A stretch of 64,000 nucleotides of DNA, from positions 248,001-312,000 of the forward strand of contig NZ_QJJK01000007.1 of the NCBI RefSeq assembly GCF_003201475.1, given 5' to 3'. The stretch is from Chelatococcus asaccharovorans (lineage in GTDB: Bacteria; Pseudomonadota; Alphaproteobacteria; Rhizobiales; Beijerinckiaceae). The position numbers and the translations under genes were made by a program. How positions within the stretch are numbered: the first letter of the stretch is position 1; each line of letters opens with the position of its first letter. This document shows, in pieces, positions 49,390 to 57,806 of this stretch. Under the pieces are notes generated by a model. It did not search any database. It was not told the DNA's origin and worked only from the letters and a program-made list of their open reading frames with translations.

Positions 49390-49902
49390 ATGGTCGTGTT
49401 CACCGGGTTCGCTGCGGCCTTTAAGCTTCTGTTGGTCTCGGCGCTGCTGGCGCCGCTCGTCTGGATTCCGCCCGCGCAGGGCCAGCCGCATCCGGGCGAT
49501 GCCATCATGCTTGTCAATGCGCAGACGGGGCTCGAGGACCTCACGATCTCCACAACGAGCGGCAGACATGCCTTTTCCGTCGAGGTGATGCGCACCGCGG
49601 CGCAGCGAGGCCGTGGTCTGATGGAGCGGCGCTATCTGCCTGCCGATCGCGGCATGCTCTTCGACTTTCAGGAGGTGCAGCCCGTGACCATGTGGATGAG
49701 CAACACCTACCTGCCCCTCGACATGCTGTTCATCCGCAAAGATGGCACGATCGCACGCATCGAGGAGCACACCGAGCCGTTCTCCGAGCGGCTTATTCCG
49801 TCTGGCGAGCCAGTCCTTGGCGTTCTCGAGCTGAATGCCGGCACAGCCGCGCGGATTGGCGCCAAGCCGGGCGATCACATCAGCCACCCCATGTTCCGTT
49901 GA
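49390..49902 (+). CDS. DUF192 family exported protein
   Basis: Exported protein of unknown function, 170 residues, DUF192 family. A signal peptide covers about residues 1-32 (AFKLLLVSALLAPLVWIPPAQG). The conserved DUF192 core follows: RGRGLMERRYLPADRGMLFDF, VTMWMSNTYLPLDMLFI and VLELNAGTAARIGAKPGD. DUF192 proteins form a small compact fold with no known enzymatic role. GAGGGTCTC precedes the ATG. Confidence 0.9.
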   Translation: MVVFTGFAAAFKLLLVSALLAPLVWIPPAQGQPHPGDAIMLVNAQTGLEDLTISTTSGRHAFSVEVMRTAAQRGRGLMERRYLPADRGMLFDFQEVQPVTMWMSNTYLPLDMLFIRKDGTIARIEEHTEPFSERLIPSGEPVLGVLELNAGTAARIGAKPGDHISHPMFR

Positions 49903-50121
49903 TCGGTGCGGTCCGTTGATCAGCCTCGCGCGCAGCGGGCACTGGAACTGAGGCCGCTCGACGCGGGCCTCCGCGTGATCGCGGCCAAGACCGTTCACAA
50001 GCTCCCACATTGCTCGAAAATTCAAATAATATCAGCGAGCTATGTCGCGATTTTGAATCATTGTCTGCGAAGATGAAATGCGTCTCGGGGCCTTGACAAC
50101 AGGCGCTTGCGCTTCGCTCAG

Positions 50122-50149
50122 AAAAAAAAGCAAGGCTTTCGCCTTGCTT
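50122..50149 (-). terminator. strong Rho-independent terminator, minus strand
   Basis: On the minus strand GCAAGGC, loop GAAA, GCCTTGC is followed directly by eight T; flanking A/T pairs lengthen the stem. It is the best intrinsic terminator in the window, yet no annotated minus-strand gene ends at it. Confidence 0.85.
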
Positions 50150-50314
50150 CGAGAATGGATTTTCTTTTATCGCCTTTCGATGCAGCGCCTGCACGCCTTT
50201 TTCTGAAACGGCGATATTTCCTCCCGAGACCTGGACCGTATCCTGATACCAGTTAATCCCGGTCAGGACATTCATCCGCCACAATCCATAGTCGATCTAA
50301 AAGGCGTTGTCATC
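50122..50314 (-). ncRNA. candidate small RNA ending at the 50.1-kb terminator
   Basis: The minus strand has a TTGCAA box at 50342-50347 and TATGCT at 50321-50326 (15-bp spacing, short of optimal), then about 190 nt up to a strong terminator. No open frame with a stop before the terminator exceeds a few codons, which favours an untranslated RNA or a 3' UTR. Promoter and RNA are inference; only the terminator is firm. Confidence 0.3.
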
Positions 50315-50694
50315 CTTTTGAGCATAGCATGCCTGCATTTTTTGCAATTGCGCATCACGCCATGCCGGACGCATGCAGCGCAAAGCAAAGTCGGTACCGA
50401 AAATGCCTGCACATTGGGCGTCGACGTGGTGGATCGGAGCTTTGGCAGCCGCGCGTCTGCCGCAATCGGCGGTAAGTCTGTGGGCCGTCGCGATCCGCTG
50501 AGAGGCGCGTAGGCGGGCCGTCGCACGACGTCGGGGGGAGCGCTGCGCGACGCGGCGATGGTGTCGCCGAACGCGCGGCGAATGGCCTGCAGACGCCAAT
50601 ATGCCGGGGACTGCTTGTATTTTCGGCGGTAGAGGTGTTGTGTCGATCCTCTCGAATCTCAATGATCGTCTTAGTCTCTTGATGCAAGGTCCCG

Positions 50695-52017
50695 ATGCGC
50701 CTCAGCCGCTACTTCCTTCCCGTCCTGCGTGAAACGCCCAAGGAGGCGGACATTGTTTCCCACCGTCTGATGCTGCGCGCGGGTATGATCCGCCAGGAAT
50801 CGGCCGGAATTTACGCTTGGCTGCCGCTCGGCCTCAAAGTCCTGAACAGGATTTCGGCGATCGTCCGCGAGGAGCAGAATCGCGCGGGTGCCGTCGAGCT
50901 CCTCATGCCGACCATCCAGTCGGCGGAGCTGTGGCGCGAATCCGGGCGTTATGACGCTTACGGCAAGGAAATGCTGCGCATCGCCGACCGCCATGAGCGC
51001 GAGATGCTGTTCGGCCCGACCAACGAGGAAATGATCACCGAGATCTTCCGGGCGTCGGTCAAGTCCTACAAGGATCTGCCGCTCAACCTCTACCACATCC
51101 AATGGAAGTTCAGGGACGAGATCCGGCCGCGCTTCGGCACCATGCGTTCGCGTGAGTTTCTGATGAAGGACGCCTATTCCTTCGACCTGGACAAGGAGGG
51201 CGCGCGCCACTCCTACAACAAGATGTTCGTGGCCTATCTCAGGACGTTCGCGCGGCTCGGCCTGCGCGCCATTCCGATGCAGGCCGACACGGGGCCGATC
51301 GGCGGTGACCTCAGTCACGAGTTCATCATCCTGGCGGATACGGGCGAAAGCGAAGTCTTCTGCCACAAGGATTTCCTCGACTTCCCCATCCCCGGCGCCG
51401 AGACCGATTTTGACGATGTCGCCGGGCTCCAGGACATCGTCGATTCGTGGACCTCGCTCTATGCCGCGACGTCGGAGAAGCACGACGAGGCGCGCTATGC
51501 CGCCATCAGCGAGGGCGACAAACTCTCGGCGCGCGGCATCGAGGTCGGCCACATCTTCTATTTCGGGACCAAGTACTCGGCGCCGATGGGCGCCACCGTG
51601 ACCGCGCCGGACGGCCACGAAGTCCCTGTTCACATGGGCTCCTACGGCATTGGGCCGTCGCGTCTCGTCGCCGCCTTGATCGAGGCGAGCCATGACGAGA
51701 AGGGCATCATCTGGCCGGAGCCGGTGGCCCCCTTCGATGTCGCGCTCCTCAATCTGAAGGTCGGCGACGCCGCGACCGACGAAGCTTCGCTCAAGATCTA
51801 TCATGCGCTCGGCCTGCGTGGTCGTGAGGTGCTGTATGACGACACCGACGACCGGCCGGGTGCGAAATTCGCCACCGCCGATCTGATCGGGCTGCCCTGG
51901 CAGGTCGTCGTCGGCCCGAAGGGGCTTGCCGACGGAAAGGTGGAGGTGAAGCGGCGCGGCAGCGATGAGCGCGAGCTTCTATCCGTCGAGGAGGCTGTCA
52001 ACAAGGTCGCTGGTTGA
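50695..52017 (+). CDS. proS: prolyl-tRNA synthetase (short alphaproteobacterial form)
   Basis: Charges tRNA-Pro; class II synthetase, 440 residues, cytosolic. Motif 2 is [26 protein letters not shown]-like (positions about 135-165), with [10 protein letters not shown] before it and [14 protein letters not shown] as motif 3. The large editing insertion of the E. coli enzyme is missing between motifs 2 and 3, as is usual in Alphaproteobacteria. It leads the proS-lolC/E-lolD row. Confidence 0.97.
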   Translation: MRLSRYFLPVLRETPKEADIVSHRLMLRAGMIRQESAGIYAWLPLGLKVLNRISAIVREEQNRAGAVELLMPTIQSAELWRESGRYDAYGKEMLRIADRHEREMLFGPTNEEMITEIFRASVKSYKDLPLNLYHIQWKFRDEIRPRFGTMRSREFLMKDAYSFDLDKEGARHSYNKMFVAYLRTFARLGLRAIPMQADTGPIGGDLSHEFIILADTGESEVFCHKDFLDFPIPGAETDFDDVAGLQDIVDSWTSLYAATSEKHDEARYAAISEGDKLSARGIEVGHIFYFGTKYSAPMGATVTAPDGHEVPVHMGSYGIGPSRLVAALIEASHDEKGIIWPEPVAPFDVALLNLKVGDAATDEASLKIYHALGLRGREVLYDDTDDRPGAKFATADLIGLPWQVVVGPKGLADGKVEVKRRGSDERELLSVEEAVNKVAG

Positions 52018-52059
52018 TCCCCGCGTCTGTGTAATCGAGGAGCCGGAAACGGGTAAAGA

Positions 52060-53343
52060 ATGAGCGCAGAACCCGGATCGGATTCGACGCGTCCCTTCGC
52101 TGGTTTCGAGTGGATGCTGGCATCGCGTTATCTCAGGGCGCGGCGGCGTGAGGGATTCATCTCCGTCATCGCCGGCTTCTCCTTCCTGGGCATCATGCTG
52201 GGCGTGGCGACTCTCATCGTCGTCATGTCCGTGATGAACGGTTTCCGGGAGGAGCTCCTCAGCAAGATTGTCGGCGTGAACGGGCATATTTTCGTGCAGC
52301 CGATCGATCAGCCCCTCACGGACTATGCCGCGGTTGCGCAGCGCATCGCCGGCGTCGACGGCGTGACGCTGGCGGTTCCCCTCGTCGAGGGGCAGGCGCT
52401 CGCCTCTGCCTCCCAGAGCGGCAACAACGGCGGTGCGCTGGTGCGCGGTGTCCGGGAGCAGGACATCAAGCACATTCCCTTCATCGCGAACACGATCCGC
52501 GAGGGCACCCTCGCCGGATTCGACGAGAAGGGAGGGGTCGCCATCGGCCGCCGGCTCGCCGAGTTTCTCGGGGTGCGGGTGGGCGACAGCATCACCATCA
52601 TCTCGCCGCGCGGGTCTGCGACGCCGATGGGTGTCGCGCCGCGCATCAAGTCCTATCCCGTGGTGGCGGTGTTCGAGATCGGCATGTCGGAGTTCGATGG
52701 CTCCTTCGTCTATATGCCGATGCAGGAGGCGCAGGCCTTCTTCAACCGTGACGGCGATGTAAGCCTCATCGAGGTATTCCTGCGGAACGCCGATGACGTC
52801 GATACGGCCCGCGACCGCATCGACGCGGCGGCCGGCCGGCCGATCATGATGAGCGACTGGCGTCAGCGCAACCGGACGTTCTTTTCGGCCCTCGAGGTCG
52901 AGCGCAACGTGATGTTCCTCATCCTCACGCTCATCGTCCTCGTGGCGGCGCTCAACATCATCTCCGGCCTCATCATGCTGGTGAAGGACAAGAGCGAGGA
53001 CATCGCCATCCTGCGGACGATGGGGGCGACGCGTGGCGCGGTCATGCGGGTGTTCCTGATCACCGGTGCCTCGATCGGCATCGTGGGCACGATCGCGGGC
53101 TTCTTCCTCGGGCTCGTCATCACGCTCAACGTGGAGCGGATCCGCGCCTTCATGTCCTGGCTCACCGACACCAATCTCTTCCCGGCCGAGCTCTACTTCC
53201 TCAGCCGGCTGCCGGCGGTGATCGAGCCGGGCGAGGTCGTGACGGTGGTCACGATGGCGATCGTGCTGTCGCTCATAGCCACGCTCTATCCAAGCTGGCG
53301 GGCCGCACGGCTCGATCCTGTCGAAGCCTTGCGTTACGGGTGA
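52060..53343 (+). CDS. lipoprotein-releasing ABC permease LolC/LolE
   Basis: Inner-membrane permease, 427 residues, that extracts mature outer-membrane lipoproteins and passes them to LolA. Four helices are seen: one near residue 30-60 ([23 protein letters not shown]) and three in the C-terminal third, flanking a large periplasmic domain. [18 protein letters not shown] is the family opening. A single LolC/E gene suggests a homodimeric permease, as in LolF-type or unified systems. It is 7 bp from lolD. Confidence 0.93.
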   Translation: MSAEPGSDSTRPFAGFEWMLASRYLRARRREGFISVIAGFSFLGIMLGVATLIVVMSVMNGFREELLSKIVGVNGHIFVQPIDQPLTDYAAVAQRIAGVDGVTLAVPLVEGQALASASQSGNNGGALVRGVREQDIKHIPFIANTIREGTLAGFDEKGGVAIGRRLAEFLGVRVGDSITIISPRGSATPMGVAPRIKSYPVVAVFEIGMSEFDGSFVYMPMQEAQAFFNRDGDVSLIEVFLRNADDVDTARDRIDAAAGRPIMMSDWRQRNRTFFSALEVERNVMFLILTLIVLVAALNIISGLIMLVKDKSEDIAILRTMGATRGAVMRVFLITGASIGIVGTIAGFFLGLVITLNVERIRAFMSWLTDTNLFPAELYFLSRLPAVIEPGEVVTVVTMAIVLSLIATLYPSWRAARLDPVEALRYG

Positions 53344-53350
53344 CCTGGGA

Positions 53351-54049
53351 ATGAGTCCATCTGCGCCCCCGCCGCCTGCCTTGTTCCTGTCCCGGGTGGA
53401 ACGTCGCTATATCCAGGGAACCGCGACCCTCGACATTCTGCGCGGCGCCGATTTCGCGGTCTGGCCGGGCGAGATCGTGGCGTTGGTCGCCCCGTCCGGT
53501 ACGGGAAAATCGACCCTGCTGCACGTGGCGGGGCTCCTGGAGCGGCCGGATGCCGGCGAGGTCTATATCGGGGCAAGGCCTACGGTCGAGCTGGACGACA
53601 GCGAGCGCACCCGTCTCAGGCGCGTCGACATTGGCTTCGTCTATCAGTTCCATCATCTTCTGCCGGAATTCTCGGCGCTCGAGAATGTGGTGCTGCCGCA
53701 GCTCATTCGGGGCCTGGATCGCAAGGTGGCGGGGCAGCGTGCGACCGATCTTCTGACCTTTCTCGGCATCGGGCAGCGCCTGAAGCACCGTCCGGCGGAA
53801 TTGTCCGGCGGCGAGCAACAGCGCGTCGCCATTGCCCGCGCGGTTGCCAACGGCCCGCGCGTGCTCCTCGCCGACGAGCCGACGGGCAATCTTGATCCCG
53901 GTACCGCCGACCACGTCTTCCATACATTGATCGCCCTGGTGCGTGCATCACGCGTCGGCGCCGTCATAGCGACCCACAACCTCGACCTCGCCAGGCGCAT
54001 GGACCGGCGCGTCACGATCCGGGATGGGATCGTCATGCAGATGGATTGA
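53351..54049 (+). CDS. lolD: lipoprotein-releasing ABC ATPase LolD
   Basis: ATPase of the Lol complex, 232 residues, cytoplasmic side of the inner membrane. Walker A is APSGTGKS (near residue 49), the signature [14 protein letters not shown] (about 152) and Walker [13 protein letters not shown] (about 172). It partners the adjacent permease. In relatives dnaE often follows; here a DUF2189 gene does. Confidence 0.95.
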   Translation: MSPSAPPPPALFLSRVERRYIQGTATLDILRGADFAVWPGEIVALVAPSGTGKSTLLHVAGLLERPDAGEVYIGARPTVELDDSERTRLRRVDIGFVYQFHHLLPEFSALENVVLPQLIRGLDRKVAGQRATDLLTFLGIGQRLKHRPAELSGGEQQRVAIARAVANGPRVLLADEPTGNLDPGTADHVFHTLIALVRASRVGAVIATHNLDLARRMDRRVTIRDGIVMQMD

Positions 54050-54381
54050 GCTGGCTCGGCTCAAGGCGTCGGCCTGAAGCACCCTTCGGATTTACCCGCC
54101 TTGCCTCGCCGCGCCTTCACGTGTGCCAGGCCGGCCGAACCTTAATCATGGTCATTCACGACGCTGAGGCGTATGATCGCTCTCATCGTCGCTGTGGTGG
54201 GGCGGATCGGTGCCCGATCCCCGGCGTCGGACGTTCGGGGAGGAGCGCCCGCTCGCCGGAACAGATCCGTACCGTTCGGTCAGGCATAACGGCCCGTCCC
54301 GAAGCTGGGCAGCCGGCCTTCGATCGAATGCATCGCCTTGCGCCAGCGGCCCTGCGGACTGTTCGTTCGGGAGTGGGCGAG
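54050..54381. other. 332-bp gap after lolD
   Basis: A frame open with the downstream gene covers the gap, but its Arg/Gly/Pro-rich translation has no family character and no ribosome-binding site at its start. I see no RNA gene or repeat. The downstream promoter probably lies here. Confidence 0.5.
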
Positions 54382-55245
54382 ATGACGATACGCAATCCGG
54401 TCGAGTGGATGTGGGACCAGTTGAACCAGACCGCGCAGGTGGCAGGCGGGTTTGGGCATGCGATCTATCATCAAGGCGATGCCGTTCGTGCGCGTCGGCT
54501 GCCTGTCAATCGCATCGGTTTCAACGATCTCCGCGAGGCTCTGCGCCGAGGGTGGCAGGATTTCATCAGCTATCGCTCGGATGTGCTGTTCGTGATGCTG
54601 ATCTATCCGATTGCAGGGCTCGTGCTGAGCCAACTGGCAGTCGGCCGCTCTATGCTGCATCTCGTCTTCCCGCTGGCGTCAGGCTTTGCCCTGCTCGGTC
54701 CGTTTGCCGCGACCGGGCTTTACGAGGTCAGCCGGCGTCGCGAGCTGGGGCAGCGGGGCGGCTGGTTCGAGGCCTTCAAGGTCTTCTCCTCGCCGGCTTT
54801 TGGCTCGGTCGCGATGCTCGGTCTCGCCATGACCCTGCTCTTCCTGCTCTGGCTTCTGGCCGCGATGGTCGTCTACCATTTCACCCTCGGGCCTGCTTAT
54901 CCCTCCTCCATGGGGCAGTTCATCGCCGATGTGTTCGGCACGCCGGCGGGCTGGGCGCTGATCCTCATCGGCGGCGGCGTCGGCTTTCTCTTCGCGCTCG
55001 TGGTGCTGGCGGCCGGCAGCATCTCATTCCCGTTGCTGATCGATCGGCATGTCGGCATCGTCGCGGCCGTGGCAACCTCGGTGCGCGCCTTCACGACCAA
55101 CCCTATCCCGATGTTGACCTGGGGCGCGATCGTCGCCGGGACCCTCATCCTCGGCTCGCTGCCGCTTCTTGTGGGCCTGATCGTTGTCATGCCTGTCCTC
55201 GGCCACGCGACCTGGCATCTCTACCGACGCCTGACCGCGCCTTAG
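54382..55245 (+). CDS. DUF2189 family membrane protein
   Basis: Polytopic inner-membrane protein of unknown function, 287 residues, DUF2189 family. The conserved RGWQDFISYRSDVLFVMLIYP block opens the membrane region, followed by about six helices, and FPLLIDRHVGIVAAVATSVRA precedes the last pair. ATG 54382 has GGAG 10 bp upstream and gives the family opening MTIRNPVEWMWDQ. Monocistronic by spacing. Confidence 0.88.
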   Translation: MTIRNPVEWMWDQLNQTAQVAGGFGHAIYHQGDAVRARRLPVNRIGFNDLREALRRGWQDFISYRSDVLFVMLIYPIAGLVLSQLAVGRSMLHLVFPLASGFALLGPFAATGLYEVSRRRELGQRGGWFEAFKVFSSPAFGSVAMLGLAMTLLFLLWLLAAMVVYHFTLGPAYPSSMGQFIADVFGTPAGWALILIGGGVGFLFALVVLAAGSISFPLLIDRHVGIVAAVATSVRAFTTNPIPMLTWGAIVAGTLILGSLPLLVGLIVVMPVLGHATWHLYRRLTAP

Positions 55246-55260
55246 AGCAAATCCGGCAAG

Positions 55261-55293
55261 GCTTTACGGCGTTCTGACCGAATGCCGTAAAGC
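55261..55293 (+). terminator. inverted repeat after the DUF2189 gene
   Basis: GCTTTACGGC and its exact complement (55261-55270, 55284-55293) enclose a 13-nt loop 15 bp past the stop codon. Only a short T-stretch follows (ATTTGG), so terminator strength is uncertain. Confidence 0.5.
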
Positions 55294-55442
55294 ATTTGGT
55301 AACCATGATCAGGCGATGCGAGGTCTTCGGGCACAGCAGTGCAGTCATAGCCTGAATTCCCTCTCTGGTTGCAATCCTATGGTGGGAACAATCAAATTTC
55401 CGGCCGGTTCTCCTGATGCCATTGGCAACAGGAGTTATTGCT

Positions 55443-55898
55443 ATGAAGTCATTTCTGATTATCGGTATTGCCGCGGCCGGTCTCATTGCCGGTGCCGCCG
55501 AGGCCTCGGCGCAGACCTATGTCGCCACGACCCCGGTCGTTGCCACGACCCGGGCCGTTGCGGTCGCGGGCTACGGCGCGACCGCCGTCGAAGGCGTTCT
55601 GCCCACCGTCGCGAGCGGCCTCAAGGTTGTTCCCGGCAGCATCGTGCCGTCCTATGTCCCGCTGACGCATACTGCCAGCGTGATCCCGGCGACGGGCTAC
55701 GTGTCATTCGCACCCGGCATCGGTCATCTCGAATGGCTTCCCACCGGCACGGGTTTCATGCGCCTCGGTGTGCGCGGCTGGCATCGCCATGTGATCATGC
55801 CGGCTCTGGCAGGCTATTCCTATTTCATCTCGCCTGACCGGAAGATGGTTTTCGTCGACCCGGTCAGCCGGCATGTTCTGCGTATCATCGCGCTCTGA
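55443..55898 (+). CDS. small exported protein of unknown function
   Basis: Hypothetical exported protein, 151 residues. A clean Sec signal peptide covers residues 1-24 (FLIIGIAAAGLIAGAAEASA, cut before QTYVA). The mature part begins with a Val/Thr/Ala-rich low-complexity stretch and ends with YFISPDRKMVFVDPVSRHVLRII, which faintly recalls DUF1236-type exported proteins. ATG 55443 has AGGAG upstream. A single gene flanked by terminators. Confidence 0.78.
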   Translation: MKSFLIIGIAAAGLIAGAAEASAQTYVATTPVVATTRAVAVAGYGATAVEGVLPTVASGLKVVPGSIVPSYVPLTHTASVIPATGYVSFAPGIGHLEWLPTGTGFMRLGVRGWHRHVIMPALAGYSYFISPDRKMVFVDPVSRHVLRIIAL

Positions 55899-55960
55899 CG
55901 GCGAGGACGGCCTCTGTCGGCTGCATCCCGCGTCGGCCTGATGCTTGCCGCCTGCGAATC

Positions 55961-55993
55961 AAAAACGGCGCGCCTTCGGTGCGGGCGCGCCGT
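55961..55993 (-). terminator. Rho-independent terminator, minus strand
   Basis: On the minus strand a perfect 10-bp stem ACGGCGCGCC/GGCGCGCCGT with a 9-nt loop is followed by TTTT. It lies 24 bp past the stop of the small membrane peptide gene at 56017-56148 and marks that unit's end. From the plus side it could also stop the exported-protein gene less efficiently. Confidence 0.82.
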
Positions 55994-56016
55994 CCTCATG
56001 GGAACAAGCGTCTGTC

Positions 56017-56148
56017 TCAGCCGAAGTGACTGACGGTGAATACGCCGATGAGCACGAGAGACACCACGATCGTGGAGATGAAAAGGCTCATTGGCATGCC
56101 GGATTCCTCCGGTGTGCCGGCCGCGGCATGGGGTTCTGTCGTGTCCAT
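56017..56148 (-). CDS. 43-residue single-pass membrane peptide (unlisted small gene)
   Basis: A short frame, 43 residues: a hydrophilic acidic head (MDTTEPHAAAGTPEESG) followed by one strong helix (residues about 19-40, MSLFISTIVVSLVLIGVF) and the tail TVSHFG. CGGAG lies about 10 bp before the ATG, and a second start with GGAGGA upstream (Met18 or Met20) would give only the helix. A terminator lies directly after the stop, which supports a real gene. I do not recognise a family. Likely an inner-membrane peptide. Confidence 0.62.
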   Translation of the reverse strand: MDTTEPHAAAGTPEESGMPMSLFISTIVVSLVLIGVFTVSHFG

Positions 56149-56509
56149 TGGTGGGCTCCGTGCAGACAATGGCGGCAAGCGCCGTCAGGATTTTCATCGC
56201 GCACTATGGCGAAGCTCCGTTGTCTCGGCAATCGCCAAGATCGGCCATCACCAAGATCGGCCATCGCGAAGATCGGCCATCGTGAAGATGTTCAGATGGT
56301 GTGATCGCGCAGAGTTGCAATCGGCGAGCCCCTGGCGCGGCCTGCCACGCTGACAGGCGCCACGCTGCCCAGTTGCCCCGAGGCCGGTTGGCGGCGCGGC
56401 GCATTGCCGGTGTGGTCAAAAGCCGATGGCCGCAACCGCCCGCACGTTGAGGACGCGCGGGCGGTGGCAGCCGGAATCCCTTGGGGCGTTCAGAAATCCC
56501 TTGGGGCGT
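56149..56509. other. 361-bp gap with 16-bp tandem repeats
   Basis: No gene is seen. The main feature is the 16-bp tandem array listed separately at 56231-56294. A 19-bp direct duplication, unit like AATCCCTTGGGGCGTTCAG, occurs at about 56475-56511 and runs into the end of the outer-membrane protein gene. Confidence 0.55.
56231..56294. repeat. 16-bp tandem repeat, nearly four units
   Basis: ATCGCCAAGATCGGCC is repeated at 56231, 56247 and 56263 with one or two changes, and a decayed fourth copy starts at 56279. It lies upstream of the small membrane peptide gene (minus strand). Confidence 0.85.
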
Positions 56510-57382
56510 TCAGAAACGGTAGTTCACACCCGCGCGGATCACCTGCGCCGAGGACGAATTCCGGGCGCCGAAGGCAACACCCTCGGTCGCCGGATCGAGC
56601 GGCGCCGCCGCCACATTGCGCGCTTTCAAGTGGATGTGAAGGAACTCCCCCTTCATCGAGATTTGGTCCGTGACGGCATATTCCGCACCGCCGCCGAGAG
56701 TCCAGCCGAAGCGGTAGCCCGATCCGTTCCGGCCCATTGTCCCGAAATGGCTGATTGTCTGTGCCGTTGCGGCAGCGTTGGCTTGCGCAGGAGCGGCGCT
56801 CGCCTCCGTGATGGCGAGAAAGCCCAGGGATCGCTGGCTGGCGCGGGCAACAGCCAGGCCGCCGGTGCCGTAGACCATGAACCTGTCGAACACGGCCCAA
56901 CCGATGCGCGGGCGCAGCGTTGCCACCCAATGCAGCGACTGGCCGCTGCGCATCGCCGCATCGATGGTGTCCCCGGTCTCTCCATTGGCATAGCGCGCGA
57001 AAGCGATCGCGTCTCGGCGCATCTTGAGCGCATTGATGTCGGCCTCGACACCGAGCACGATCACGCCCGTCTGGTAGTTGTAACCGGCCTGCGCGCCGCC
57101 GGTGAAGCCGCCGCGGTCACGGCTGGTGTGGCCGAGAACGGCGGTGAAGGCCGGGTCGGCGGCGGTGTAACCGCCCCGGCCGGCCCAGCCGACCTTGGTG
57201 CGCAGCCGCCCTAAGGCATAGCCCGCGTTGACCCCGGCATAGGGACCGGTCCAGGTGAAAATCGGAGGAATGGGCTCCGGCGGCGGGACGGGAGGTATCC
57301 CCAGATCCGCCGCGAAAGCACTGGCCGTGCCTCCAATGGCACCGAAGAGTACGAGTACTGTCCTGAGATGGCCCATATTCAT
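56510..57382 (-). CDS. outer-membrane beta-barrel protein (Omp25/31-like)
   Basis: Outer-membrane protein, 290 residues, of the rhizobial Omp25/Omp31 porin-like group. Signal peptide at residues 1-24 (TVLVLFGAIGGTASAFA, cut before ADLG). A Pro-rich linker (PPVPPPEPIPPI) precedes the barrel, which opens with FTWTGPYAGVNAGYALG and ends VNYRF, the C-terminal aromatic needed for BAM insertion. Start could be Met1 or Met3. The AT-rich 420-bp upstream gap should hold a strong promoter. Confidence 0.92.
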   Translation of the reverse strand: MNMGHLRTVLVLFGAIGGTASAFAADLGIPPVPPPEPIPPIFTWTGPYAGVNAGYALGRLRTKVGWAGRGGYTAADPAFTAVLGHTSRDRGGFTGGAQAGYNYQTGVIVLGVEADINALKMRRDAIAFARYANGETGDTIDAAMRSGQSLHWVATLRPRIGWAVFDRFMVYGTGGLAVARASQRSLGFLAITEASAAPAQANAAATAQTISHFGTMGRNGSGYRFGWTLGGGAEYAVTDQISMKGEFLHIHLKARNVAAAPLDPATEGVAFGARNSSSAQVIRAGVNYRF

Positions 57383-57806
57383 TGTCTGTCTCGCAATCGG
57401 ATTATGGTTAATGAAAGTAAAAATGTAATATGTAGAAAAAATATCCTTTAGAATGAAGTATCTATGCCTCGAAATGGGATGGCATTGCAATCAATGCGCA
57501 GCTGCATGTTGATCGCGTATGTGGATATATACAAAGATCAGTTTTTGACGTGATGATTGACGAACGGATCCGGGTTGAAAGACATGGTTATGTGTATATT
57601 TTACCGTTAATTAAGCCGCCGCTCGCTGTTCTGAAGCGAAATCATGGCGAATGGGTGCGTCCGCCGGACCGCGCCATCGCGCCACTTCGACCGGTTAACG
57701 CTTGGCATTGCATCCATTGCACTGCTACTCTGACCGAGAATGAGAGCGTGGCGAGGTGGCTGGTCCTCGGCCGCATGCCGCGCAAGGATTTACGGCCGTG
57801 GTGGTC
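57383..57806. other. 424-bp AT-rich gap upstream of the divergent omp and ppx genes
   Basis: The first 220 bp are markedly AT-rich for this genome (57400-57620), fitting a highly expressed outer-membrane protein promoter on the minus strand. Short frames here lack coding character. No RNA or repeat recognised. Confidence 0.5.

Larger units (their letters stand above)
49903..50694. other. 792-bp gap with minus-strand terminator and possible RNA gene
   Basis: The gap before proS has no convincing protein gene. A minus-strand frame at 50297-50662 has a plausible tail (CMRPAWRDAQLQKMQACYAQ) but an Arg-rich, shadow-like front. A second minus frame starting at 50284 runs straight through a strong terminator hairpin, so it is unlikely to be translated as such. 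The stretch 50122-50314 is treated separately as a possible small RNA. Confidence 0.5.

Noticed and set aside
54046-54381. N-terminal extension of the DUF2189 protein
   Set aside because: The extension starts inside lolD, is Arg/Gly/Pro-rich, and a ribosome-binding site precedes the internal ATG at 54382.
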